From Pseudoscleropodium purum (taxonomy: Eukaryota; Streptophyta; Bryopsida; Hypnales; Brachytheciaceae): a DNA stretch of 64,000 nt. Shown one piece after another: positions 11,645 through 22,883 of the stretch. The stretch covers positions 6,634,001 through 6,698,000 of the forward strand of contig OZ017804.1 of the NCBI GenBank assembly GCA_963969395.1, read 5' to 3'. Made by a program: the position numbers and the translations under genes. The notes under the pieces are model-generated. The model saw only the letters and a list, made by a program, of their open reading frames with translations. It did not search any database and was not told where the DNA came from. Numbering within the stretch: position 1 is the stretch's first letter; each line of letters starts with the position of its first letter.

Positions 11645-14030
11645 CTATATCAATTTTTGCGGTATGCTATCACATCATAGTTTTTATGTGTTGTCATTTG
11701 CGATGACTGCTACATTGTTTGTGAGCCTTCTTAGTATGTCAAAGTTGACTATGCTTGCGGCGTTAGTATCATTCTCTAGTAGAAACAAAATCGCTCCCTT
11801 GCGAGGAGGTACTCCGAAGGGAGAAAGTTTCGAAAGTTGGTTATGTTGTAATTTCTGGAAGGGACTGTTTTCAATGATAATTCATGCGTTGGTGCGATTT
11901 GTTTGCAGATTGTGGGCAGGCACAGAGGATTTGCGGCTTGGTTTTTGACCTGCAATTCTTGTCATAGCTGCCTTTTTTGTAGAGATGTACAAGAAGCCCC
12001 TGGCTCCTTGCAATTAGAAGACAATATTTCAAGAAGCTCCCTGCAATATAAAGATGATTCCAACTTACCTGGTTTGTGTTTTTGTATCATGCCTTTGAAC
12101 TCAGTTTTCAAGAGCACGATTGCAACTGTTCTCATAAGCGTCGCTCAGCTATCATGTTCAGATTGAATACATGTTTCTCAAGAATCTATCATGGTTGCGT
12201 TTGTTTGCGGCTTGTGGTAGTGCAAGTGTAGTAGTGCAATCGGTACACATTTTGAATGTTTCATGGAAGCCAACCTGGATTCCTTGGGTGCCATGTTTGT
12301 GATGAGAACATACTAGAATTAGAATAGTAAGTTGGCCACACCTAATTTCAACCCCATTCTAAAACTTCAACCCCATTCTAAAACTGATCCCTAAAAATTT
12401 TTGACTAAAATAACTCCCACTATTCATGAGAGTCTAGGGTTGGTTTTAGAAACACCTATTTTCAGCCCTTTGAATATTCTTAGAGTATTCATATGGTGTC
12501 CAAAAAATGGATTTTAAGAGAATCTCAAATCCCCTTTTGATTACCAACAAGACCCTCTTCATACAGAAATTTCAATATAATATTGGGAACCATGCTGAAT
12601 TACTTATTTGTCTGATTTTAGGTGTAGTTACTTTAGTAGATAGCAATTAGTCATGCTATTTTTGTGGGAACCAATGATGTTTTCAAATAAGTTTTGTATT
12701 AGACAACAAGAAGTTGCAATAGCAGCAAGCAGGCTATTATACACAATCAAGTTGTTCATTTTTTAATTGCCATCTTGGATCTTTATGGTTTAAGGAAAAG
12801 AAAAGAAGAGAAGGTTATGAGTTGCAACTTATGATGATGACATGTTGCCAGTCACATAGAATCAACAACCAGTTATGGTAAAATTGTTGATCATGGACAT
12901 TTGCACTAATTAAAATAAATTGGACCAACTGAAAAATTACCAAACTAAATTATGTAGAAAAAAAAAAAAAACATGATTAAAAGCCACACTAAATGAAAGT
13001 CCTGCACCGTGAGAAAATCGAACAGCGTGACTGCAGGTGATGTTGATGGGGAACATGATTACGCCTCTGTGGGGACTGACAAAGTGACGGCAACGGTTCC
13101 CTTGCTTGCCCTGGATCAGGGAACGTCTGTAAGTTTTACCAGGAAATAAGGGAAGGGAAAGGGACATTGATAGTACCTTTTACGTGTAGGTCAATTTCGT
13201 AAATAATTAGGGGAAAATGGGAACATGTCCCCAAAATGAAAAAATTTATGATTATTTCTGAAAACATGAGGAAATTTCATTGTTGTGAAAATTTTGAATA
13301 ATATTCAAAAATTATTCTTGAGAAAATTTAGGAAAAAAAAACAGGAACACATTCATGTGAATGGAAAAAAAAATCAAATCATTTCATCAGTGTGTCAGAA
13401 AAGTAGGAAGAACAACATGTTGAAAGCCAAGAAAATCGGATGAAGCTGTCAAATGGTCCAAATGCCAAAATTAAATTATTTCAACATGAAGGTGATGAAT
13501 CTAACTTAAACGTAGGGAATGAAACTACATTATTTTCTTTCTTGCAATTTGCTCTTAGAACTAAGGTAAGCCTTTGGATTCAAGAGGGTGTCCTAGTTGC
13601 TTCCATTTGTTACATTTATTTTGCAAAAGGGGATAAGGTAGAATACCCTATTCTAGTCCAAATTCCCATTCGAGACATATAGGAAAAGCTCCATTCTAGG
13701 GTAGTTGTATTGAAAAATATAATACACATATGAAGGAAAAAATTACTTTCTTTAGGAAGATGATTATAGAAAATGAGGATAATGTGTGTTTGAAATGGAT
13801 AAAATCTATGCCTCAATCCCTAAACAAATTTCATGTTTTTGTGTCCTAAACTACTTCAAAGTACTCAAACCCAAAGCAAGGCTGGAATCTTCATCTATAT
13901 TTATTCATTAACAAATTCAACCATAGGATCCTTTAGTTTAACTTGCTAGAGTACACACCCATAAAATTTCAGAATAAAAAACCTTATAGATTGAAAGATC
14001 ATGCTACTTGAATTTCAAAAGAAATACTTT
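11645..14030. other. eIF3e 3' region and AT-rich intergenic DNA
   Basis: The ~550 bases after the eIF3e stop look like 3' UTR or flank, with gene-like composition to about 12180. Beyond this the DNA is AT-rich. Short open stretches (for example 12937-13167 and 13440-13682) match no family I recognise. No RNA gene, terminal repeat or target duplication was found. Confidence 0.5.
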
Positions 14031-14039
14031 CAACTTTTA

Positions 14040-14760
14040 CCAAATGGTTAGGTTTCATCTTTCAAACTTTTTACACAAAAATGTGTAAATCCTACAAGTT
14101 ATTACTCTCCATAATATATTGAAGAAGTAAGTTGGAAATACATATAGAAAATTTCAACAAAAAAATATTTCATATTCATGCTTGAAAAAAATAGTAAGTA
14201 GACAAAACTAGGGTATGATTTAAAATAGTAAATTGTTAAGAATTTTGTTATGGAATTGAAGAAATTCAATCCAATCATGGTTGTAATGCTGTAATGGACA
14301 ATCTACATCCAATGATTTTACTTCTTTTTTTCAAAAGTATTGAAAATGGAGTTTAATAAAGGACTTCAATCAATTTTATTTTGGAGTAGGAATTCTATAA
14401 TTGCCTCCAACTAAAACTCCTCATAACTTTCATCTTGTTAATTAAAACAGAATGATTCAAAGCTTTCCACATATACATAAATCTAAGAAACCAAAAGCAA
14501 ATTTTTATTTCTTAAAAAAACATCTTTTTTATCTACTTGAGCTACCCAATGAGCAATAGAAACTGCATATCATACAATCATTTTTTAAACATGTAATCAA
14601 AGTTATGAAAATTGTCATGTCTTAAAGCTAATCCATGACTACAAGTTGTGTGAAAATTTCAAAGCAAAAGAATGAAAATTTTATTCTTAGTGAGTTGCCT
14701 AAAATTCCTATAATGCCAAAAAACATTGTTTGGTCTTTTAGGGGTTAATTACACATGACA
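14040..14760. repeat. Diverged interspersed repeat, copy 1
   Basis: This stretch aligns by eye with 17300-17985 in the same orientation. Shared landmarks include 'ttatggaattg', 'aaaatattgaaaa', 'attgcct..aactaaaa' and 'gccaaaaaac.....tttggtc' followed by 'ttttaggggttaa'. Divergence is high. The two copies could be LTR remnants of an old element, but no coding region between them is recognisable. Confidence 0.5.
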
Positions 14761-15374
14761 TCAATTTACTTTGAAGTAGCCTCAAATCAAAGCAAATCAA
14801 TTTATTTTGACAATAGAAATATGTAGTTGTTACTAAAGTTATTATAGATTGGATTGGACATGTGTTAGTTGGGCATTGCTTGGTAGAAGCTCTATAATAG
14901 CTATTTTTCTAACGTTGACATACATGTCTATTGGCATTTATAGAAAGCCCCAGGCAATGCCCTTCTATCAAAAAATTTAAAAATCACATGAAGTCTAAAT
15001 TCTTTTCAATTGTAACATTATTTCTTATTTGCATATCTACCACTAAAATTTATTCCAACATTTTCTAGATAGCATTATCATACTAGCATAGTCATTTTGC
15101 CTATAATGAAATAGTTTATTTTAATTAGAATGGACTATTGTAATACAAATAATGATTTTATATTATATATAATTATATATAATTATATATATATATATGT
15201 AATCAACATCCCTATTGGTATTCATATTTGTATTCATATTTGATTTTGAATGCATTACAAAAAATTTCAGCCCTCTAGAAGGCTGCAAGTTTTGAATCCC
15301 ACAGACCTCTCCTAGGTGCAATTAGAAAGGAATTCAAATTGTTTTATATTTATCATTATTTTTTAATGAAACTA

Positions 15375-15405
15375 GTTGATGTGGCACTACTTGTGCCACG
15401 TCAAC
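15375..15405. repeat. Short inverted repeat with 13-bp arms
   Basis: GTTGATGTGGCAC, a 5-base loop, then GTGCCACGTCAAC form arms matching at 12 of 13 positions. It lies alone in AT-rich DNA and could be a MITE core or a chance hairpin. Confidence 0.4.
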
Positions 15406-17289
15406 ATCACATAAAATTTTAATCATTTATAATTTTTTTGTACTTGCACTACGGCATGCCAAGAAAACAAACCTTAATAGCCCTCCCAGAGCTTAGATTT
15501 TTCCTAAAATCTTTGAAATTGTTTTTCTTCATTTATTTTTCTAGGTGTCATTAATTGAAATAGTCACTTCGAGCATACATTTTAAATAACTTGAAATCAA
15601 TTCAGATTTAGACCTTCATGCAAGCTACATGATAAATTCTTGTATTGTATCAAATGACATAGGAATTGTTCCATTAAAAATCTTGCATTGCATCAAATGG
15701 TATAGAAGCAATTGTATTCCTAGTTTAGGAAGGTCTTGAAATATTACAATATACATAAAAAATATACAAATGTATACGAATATATCACTTTTATTTTTCA
15801 AAATAGTACTCCATTTTTTTTTTAAAGTTTGGAATCTAAAGGGAACCAATAAATCAAAGGACCTCACAAAACCTCTAAGGTTTTTGGTTCTATTTGGCCA
15901 CAAATTTTACAAATTACAAAATAATATTATTTTACAAGAATTAAAAAAAAAATCTCTTAAAATTATGTTATGTTAAAACAAAATCTATATTAGAAACAAA
16001 TTTTTATTTTTGGATTTTTTCTATTAGGAATGCATATAAGTCAAAATTATCATCCAATTTTTTACATCCATCCATCACTTATGTACTTTCATCCATTACT
16101 TGTATTTCTTCCATCCATTATTAGAAAACAAACTTTCAAATCAACAAATTTTGTATTTTTAGCAATTTTTTTGGCAATGTCGTTTGGGTCCTTCTCCTAT
16201 GTTTTGTTTAGTGATTATTTTTTGAATGCTAATTTCAAATATATTTCTCATGAAAATTTTCTATAAAAAAGATATCTTCCTCCAAAGTGATAAAGAATGT
16301 TATATACATCAAACTAATTCAATCAAAACAAGACATGCTAATTGTATAATATTCTATTAGAGCAAAAATCATTTTCAATATTTTATTACTTTGAGGATAA
16401 AGGACATATTCTCTTCTTCTCCTAAAAGCCATAAAGCAAATGAAATGAAAATGAAAAGCAATAAAAAAAATTAAGCATTAAACAACTAGTGTATGGCATT
16501 CTAAAGTGATGAGTTTGGCCCTCCAAAGATTGCACCCTCTAAATATAGGCTAACAAAAATAAGGTTATTACTTCTTTCACCAAAAAAGCTTTGGTCACCC
16601 TATTTCATTTGTCCTTGCACAACGTTGTTTACCAATGCACTAGGGGGTCTTTTTGTACCTTTGAGAAGGGACCCCTTACAATGAACAAAGTTGTCTTAGA
16701 CAACTCTTTCACCAACCTCAATCCTTGAATTAACTAGTAAGACCCTCCCAATTATCTAGCAAAGTATAATATCTTTCCAACATGGGCAAGATCATTGCTT
16801 AGTTATCCTCTAAAGTTGCAAGAGTCTTCTAAGGGGACTCTTCAAAGTTTAGGTAGGTCAATTTTTGGCAAGATTTTTTGAAACTTTTTTTCAAGATACA
16901 AAAGCTAATTAGCTTTTTCAAAATATAATTTTTATTTCAATTGGTGTTTAGGAACAAAAGTTATGTCACAATAGGCCTAAAGCAAATGAAGGTGGACAAT
17001 AAAGAAAATCTACAAAAATTTGAAATAATTTAAATTTAAATTAATCTAAGGGAGAAGTATTTATTTTGATTAACTTAACCCCTAAAGTTCCTTGACTATG
17101 TTCTCATCAAAAACGCTCTAAGAATGCCATTTCTTATACAAGCTTCAAAATTTAGAAAAAAAAACATTTTTGGTCATATGTAATCATCGGTTCTTGTATT
17201 ACACTAGTTTACTAAGATGTGGTAAAAATTTCATAAATTTCCATTGCATAGATTGCGAGATATTAGCATTTGAAGTGACAAAAATTTGA

Positions 17290-17985
17290 ACTTCACAAGG
17301 TCACATTTGTATGAAAAAATGTTCAAAATGATTGCAACTCTTTGGATTCATTTTTCAAGGCATATTGGCTACATAGTTGAAAATTTTGAGATCATTTGAA
17401 ATTGTACAACATATAGGAAAAAAATAGTAAGTGGAAAGATGTAGAGAATGGTTCAAAATATTAAATTCTTAACAATTTATTTATGGAATTGTAAAATGAC
17501 AATCCCAATGTTTGTAATATTGTTATAAACAATCTTCACCTATTTTTTTTTTCTTTTCCAAAAATATTGAAAATTGAGTTCAATAAGCGACTTCAAAGTT
17601 TATTTTGGGGTAGAGAATCCATAATTGCCTACAAACTAAAACACCTCATAACTTTTGATTCATTGATCTAAATGGAATGATTCAAATCTTTTAATGTATA
17701 TAAATCTAGAAAACCAATTTCAAATTTAGGTTTTTGAAAAAAATGATTTTTTCAGAGCTGCCCAGATTGCCCAAGTTGAAAAACAAACTACATATTAGGC
17801 TATAACTTTTGACTCATATTTTCAAATGTCTTGAAATCTTGTGCACATGAAAGATATCCCTTGTCTACACCTTCTATCAAAATTTGGGCCAAAAATATGG
17901 AAATCTCTAGTCACACGCACCTGCCCAAAATTTCTATGTTGCCAAAAAACGAAGTTTGGTCCTTTAGGGGTTAAGCATTTTAGCA
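17290..17985. repeat. Diverged interspersed repeat, copy 2
   Basis: Direct counterpart of 14040-14760. Its 5' part (17280-17480) also recurs in inverted orientation at about 19300-19510, including 'tcatttgaaattgt.caacatata' and 'tttgtatgaaaaaatgt'. The three copies mark an old repeat family of unknown class. Confidence 0.5.
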
Positions 17986-17999
17986 TGTAGGTTGTAGGA

Positions 18000-19290
18000 A
18001 ATTCCTTGAGAAATTGAGGTCAATGTGTGCAAACATAAAGATGAGAAAGAATAAAAAATAAAAAATAGAATTTTTTTTAATCTAAGAATGAATATTTTAT
18101 CGAATATAAATGTGAATTTTTCATCCGAGCCCATTTTAGTTTCATAGACTCACCTATTGTAGTTAGCTTTGGCACTTCTCACTAGGCCAAGAGGGAAGAG
18201 AGATGAGTGGATGAGAAAGTAGAAACCAAGAATCTTTTTCAATGACCACTGCATCCAATTGTTGTCTAGAATAGGTTAGCCTACAAAACAATTCTAGGGG
18301 GGGAATCCAAAATATGTATTTCTACCATATTATAGTTTATATTTTTGTCTATGAAGAAATATTTGATTCATTCCATTTGGATATAAGTGATGTGAAAGTT
18401 ATGAAGCTTTTTGTTTTGTGGGCAATTTTAGCAAATTCTTAAGAAATTAAATAATGTATTAGATCTGTTATCAACTCAATTTTAACAATTTTAAGAAAAA
18501 AAGTTGCACATGGTTTGGTTTTCTTTTTAGAGCAATCACAGCATTGATATTAGAGTGTTTCAATTCCATCTTAGAGCTATCAACAATTTAGTTTTTTCTT
18601 CTATCATACCCACTTTGACTTAAATAATTTTTTAAAGAATGAAAATCGATGTATATGTTTGTGTGTGTGAATTTTTTTCTTGAACTCTCAATTCAGTTAA
18701 TCAATACAAATTTTTTTAATCCACATTTGTATTACAATTCTTTTTAATTAAAGGGATTCAAAGCCTTATAATCTAGTTAGGCTTTAAGCAAGAATTTTTT
18801 TTTTTCTTCACTTTAAATGCTGATATCTTATAATCAATATGGTGAGAGTTTCTAAAATTTCTTCCATATATTTTCACACTAGTTTAAAACAAAATCTTAC
18901 AATTAGATATCAATAAAAACTAATGTCTAAAAATTTGTATTTTTTGCATTGAAAATGACAATTTTGAGTGGTTTTAAAGAAATAATGACCTTGGGATTTT
19001 CAAGGGGTTATACGATGTTATGTTGATTCTTGCATTATCTTAAACTTAAGTGCTACCCACAGAGAGTAGTGAAATTATGTTGCCTGAAACAATTAGATTG
19101 CCTTATCCAAAAAAATTACCTCAAGACTCGATGCTTATTCACAAAGAAGCACCTGCAACTCTTTGAGTTTACTTTCAATATTACTCCTTCAACTTTTGTA
19201 AATGTTTATTACAATATTTATAGATGAAAATTAATACATCCATCTACAGTATTAGTAAATATTTATATAATATAAAATGTGAAAAAAATT
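18000..19290. other. AT-rich intergenic DNA
   Basis: No gene, RNA gene or complete mobile element is visible. Homopolymer A and T runs are frequent. A short open stretch at 19030-19227 shows no recognisable domain. Confidence 0.5.
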
Positions 19291-19299
19291 GTGAGTAGA

Positions 19300-19510
19300 A
19301 ACCTATAATTTAGTGTTTTGAATAATTTTCTATTTTTTACTTATTTATTTCTTTTCTTCTATATGTTGCACAATTTCAAATGATCTGAATTTTTTTTTAA
19401 GTATGTAGCCAACTTACCTTGAAGAATGAATCCAAAGAAGCACTACCATTTTGGACATTTTTTCATACAAATTTGACTTTGTGAAATGTAGCTGTAGGGA
19501 CCCAAACACT
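19300..19510. repeat. Diverged interspersed repeat, inverted copy 3
   Basis: The reverse complement of this stretch aligns with 17280-17480. The shared order includes a run before 'tttgtatgaaaaaatgt', then 'ctttggattcatt', 'ttggctacata' and 'tcatttgaaattgt'. Only the 5' half of the family is represented. Confidence 0.5.
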
Positions 19511-19748
19511 AATATCTTGCAATTCACAAGGCGGAAATATTTAAAAAAATTTCCACATCTTCTCAATCCAAAGTATTACAAGATTCTACAATTTCATGTT
19601 TCCACAAGTGTTTTTTTTTCTCTAAAATTTGGTCCTTGTATTAAAAATGGAAATTTTGGAGTATTCTTTTTGTGAAATTATCAAGTCAAAGAATTTCAAG
19701 GATTAGGGGTTACGAAGGCCCCTTGTACTTTTGGTTAAGAATGTGGGT

Positions 19749-19820
19749 ACTATGGTACCATCTTTTGGGTGGATAGTGACTTACAATGGTCACTATCTAC
19801 CCAAAAGATGGTACCATAGT
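19749..19820. repeat. Near-perfect hairpin with 32-bp arms
   Basis: Arms 19749-19780 and 19789-19820 match at 31 of 32 positions around an 8-base loop (TTACAATG). One arm core (CCATCTTTTGGGTGGATAGT) recurs at 20221-20240. The third copy argues for a mobile or foldback repeat rather than a unique RNA gene. A microRNA-like precursor cannot be excluded from sequence alone. Confidence 0.75.
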
Positions 19821-19861
19821 GTTCATTTTTGGGTTTTAAAGATTTTAAAATTTTCATTTGC

Positions 19862-20219
19862 AACCCCCCCCCCCTCCTCCCCTCTCTTGTGATTTTTAGA
19901 AACTAACGTAGTGGCAATCAATACGGGATAATTCCTCCCTTATCCGTATTCAATACTATATTTGTATCTAGTACCTGTATTCAGTATTCATCTTGTATCT
20001 ATATTTGGTATTGTATCCATATCTTGTATTCATTTTGTATTTCATATTTAGATGGCTCAACAGATTAAATCTCACAAGATCAACAGCTTGTGATTTTTTG
20101 AGAAATCAATGGCAATTTCGAGAGTAAGCATTTTTTCTTAAAAAAAATCAACAATCTGTAAAATTTTTTGAGAGAGGGGGAGGGGGGGCAACTAATGCAA
20201 ACCAAAGGGGGGGGGGGGA
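19862..20219. repeat. C-tract and G-tract flanking a low-complexity segment
   Basis: A C-rich run lies at about 19862-19890 and G-rich runs at about 20172-20219, including one of about 13 G. Between them lie pyrimidine-rich sequences with repeated 'gtatt'/'tatttg' words (19940-20050). The G-rich part could form a quadruplex. No gene is apparent. Confidence 0.5.
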
Positions 20220-20239
20220 GCCATCTTTTGGGTGGATAG

Positions 20240-22250
20240 TCATGTGCATCTCACACTCATTCAACTTGTAAACGACGTTGAAGCCCAAAAGTGGCCAATG
20301 AATGACATGGCTATTCACTGTAGAAACAAGGAATCCACTTGTTGATTCAATAATTGGAGCAATTTTGGTGACTATCTTGATCATGGAGGCCACATCCTTT
20401 AAAGCTTAATTGAATTAGCTTGAAGTCCCAATTTTTTAGAAATTTCAAAAAATAAAAAATGTATTCCCTAGTGCAGAGGGATGCCGAAATTATCTCCCCC
20501 CGTGGTGGTGGTGACCCACACGACCAGTCTCTCGGTAAGGAAAAACTGATGCCCCACGGCCCCACCCCCCCTTCTATCATCAGTGTGTCCCCCATTGTCC
20601 CCCCCCCATGTGCATGAAGCCAACCCCGTTCCGGCAGGTGTTGGCCTGCAAGCGGTTCCCCACCAATGCAGTCCAGAAAAAGCAACGCCTTGCACTGCTT
20701 GCAGGGGGCCAAGGCCCAGCGCAGCGACAAGTGTCGCCCTGGGAACAACTCCCCCCTGCAGATTCTTTTATTGGGAGTCCCTTTGTTTTTCAATTTCCAG
20801 GAGTCCCGATTTGCCGCGCTGGCTTTGACCCACTTGCTGAGAGAAAAAACAATCAAGAGTTCCAGACAGTGAGAGAGAGAGGGACCCCCATTATTACTTA
20901 TCAAAAAAAAAGGGGAAAAAAAAAGCCGCTCGGGCGATTCCCTCCCAGGGTGGGGAAGTACTTAATCAACCTGAAGTCACCTAATTTTGTAGGTACAAGG
21001 AGAACCTTTATAAAATAATAAGAAGACTCTTTTTCTTAAATCTTTCTTAAAATAATAATCTCTCTAAGGTAATATTGATTGTCGCATACAAATGTCATTA
21101 ATGCAATGAAATATATATAATGAAATATATAGTCAATCCAATTTGAGACTTATTACTTTAAAGAGGTTCTATTGTTAATATAGTCAATCAATTTAGGAAG
21201 AATATTTCATGGTAGCATTAGGGAATTTGTTTGGAAGTGTCCTAATAATTTGCTTCCTCTTTGTAGAAAAAGAAGGGATCTTTTTTTTGCATCTTCTCCA
21301 TATTAAAATCTCCACAACTTTATTTCCTCTAATACCAAATTCTCACCAACCAATTGTCCAAATATTTTGCCTCCTCTTCATGAAAAAAGATGAGTTTTTT
21401 TCCTTTCAAAGGGCATCGCTTACATTTTTCTCTTCCAAAGTATACTCGTTGCATTTCTCCTTATTAAAATTTACTACATTTCCTGTAGTATCAAATATTC
21501 ACCAACCACTCATTTAACCTCTAAATTTTCTTCTAAAACCATACACAAATTCTAAAATTAAACCAAATTTTATAACATCAATTAGACACAAAAGCTGGTA
21601 GACACATTCAACTCTAAATCCCCACCCCACCATGTCTTAGCAGCACTCCCAAAACCTCAACAACCAACCCTAAAGCAAAAGCTATCTCCTCCAAGAACTT
21701 ACTTATTTCCAACATTCTGAGCAAGCTATACACTATCCGACAATTTCATGAAAGCGGTGATCACATATCGGTGATCACATATCGACTTTTTACTTTTACA
21801 CACCATTTAATTACTATTTTTTTCAAATTTCATTTTCAGTCCCAAAGACACCATTCTTCCATGGTCAATTCGAATTTCGCTGTCAATTTTTTTAATAAGT
21901 CAAAAACAGTACATTAATGAGATCTTGCACATTTTTTATGACTAGGGGTAGGCATTTATTTCTAGAGTACACTTTCCTGCCTTTCTGCATGTGCGAAGTC
22001 AAACCTAACAGCTCAAAACGGTGACACGTATCCTCCATCATATCCACCCCAGTCACGCACTGAAAGAGAGATTCTAGGCTCCAGGCTTCCTACAATTAGA
22101 TCTCCATGCACATAGTACTGTAGATGAAAAAAAAGAAAAAGAGAAAAGGAAAACAAAGAAAAAGAAAAAGAAAAAGAAAAAGGAAAGCCAAGTGTCAGTC
22201 CTCAGAGGGCAAATATTGCAAAGCTAGAAATTGAAGTTGTGTCCACCTTC
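20240..22250. other. Intergenic DNA downstream of the bZIP gene
   Basis: A more GC-rich patch at about 20460-20960 carries overlapping open stretches on both strands, but none resembles a known protein and several are rich in Gly/Pro from simple sequence. The rest is AT-rich. A purine-rich AAAAG-type tract at about 22123-22187 lies near the possible end of the bZIP transcript. Confidence 0.45.
22123..22187 (+). repeat. Purine-rich AAAAG microsatellite
   Basis: Tandem AAAAAG/AAAGG units form an almost pure purine tract. Confidence 0.8.
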
Positions 22251-22883
22251 ATTTAGTAATGATTTCTAATATCTTTAAAAAGAAAAGGAAAGGGAACAAA
22301 AACGAAAACGAAAAACCTTGCCGAGTACCTCGACGAAGTCTACACTGTAATGGGACACCCCATGGGGAAAAGGCTGGCAGTGATATGTGTACAGATGAGG
22401 GGGCTCAAAACAGACAATGGTGGTCTTCGAAGAGGAACCACTGTGCTTGCTATACATCCTGACTCGCAGTTCTCTAGATACAACACACCCCATACGATAT
22501 ATAGATCGTATGACAAGGCGGGTGGCTTGCAGCTAAACCCGGGTAGAAACTCATTTCGTTCTTCAGCACTTCACTTTCATGGTAAGAGGGATAAGGAAAA
22601 GATCCCCCTCTTCACTGGCTGGCTGTGCCGGTGGTGGTGGCACAGGTCTTCAATAATGTGAAGAACCCTGGTCGTCCCCGGGGTTCTCAAACAGATCCTT
22701 CGCACATGTGCACGAGCACTACGACCGTGGAAAACCATCGGAAAGATCCATCTGACGCACCCCTGTTGCCAGCCAAGTGAAGGAAATAAGCCGGAGAAGC
22801 CTGAAGAACTGAGTATCTCATGTGTGATCATGATAAAGATGATCGTTTCGAGTAGTAGCGACTGGAAACGCTCCAAGGAGCAA

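Noticed and set aside
20347..20904. 185-codon minus-strand open frame
   Set aside because: It lies in a GC-rich simple-sequence patch with competing frames on both strands and has no family resemblance or splice context.
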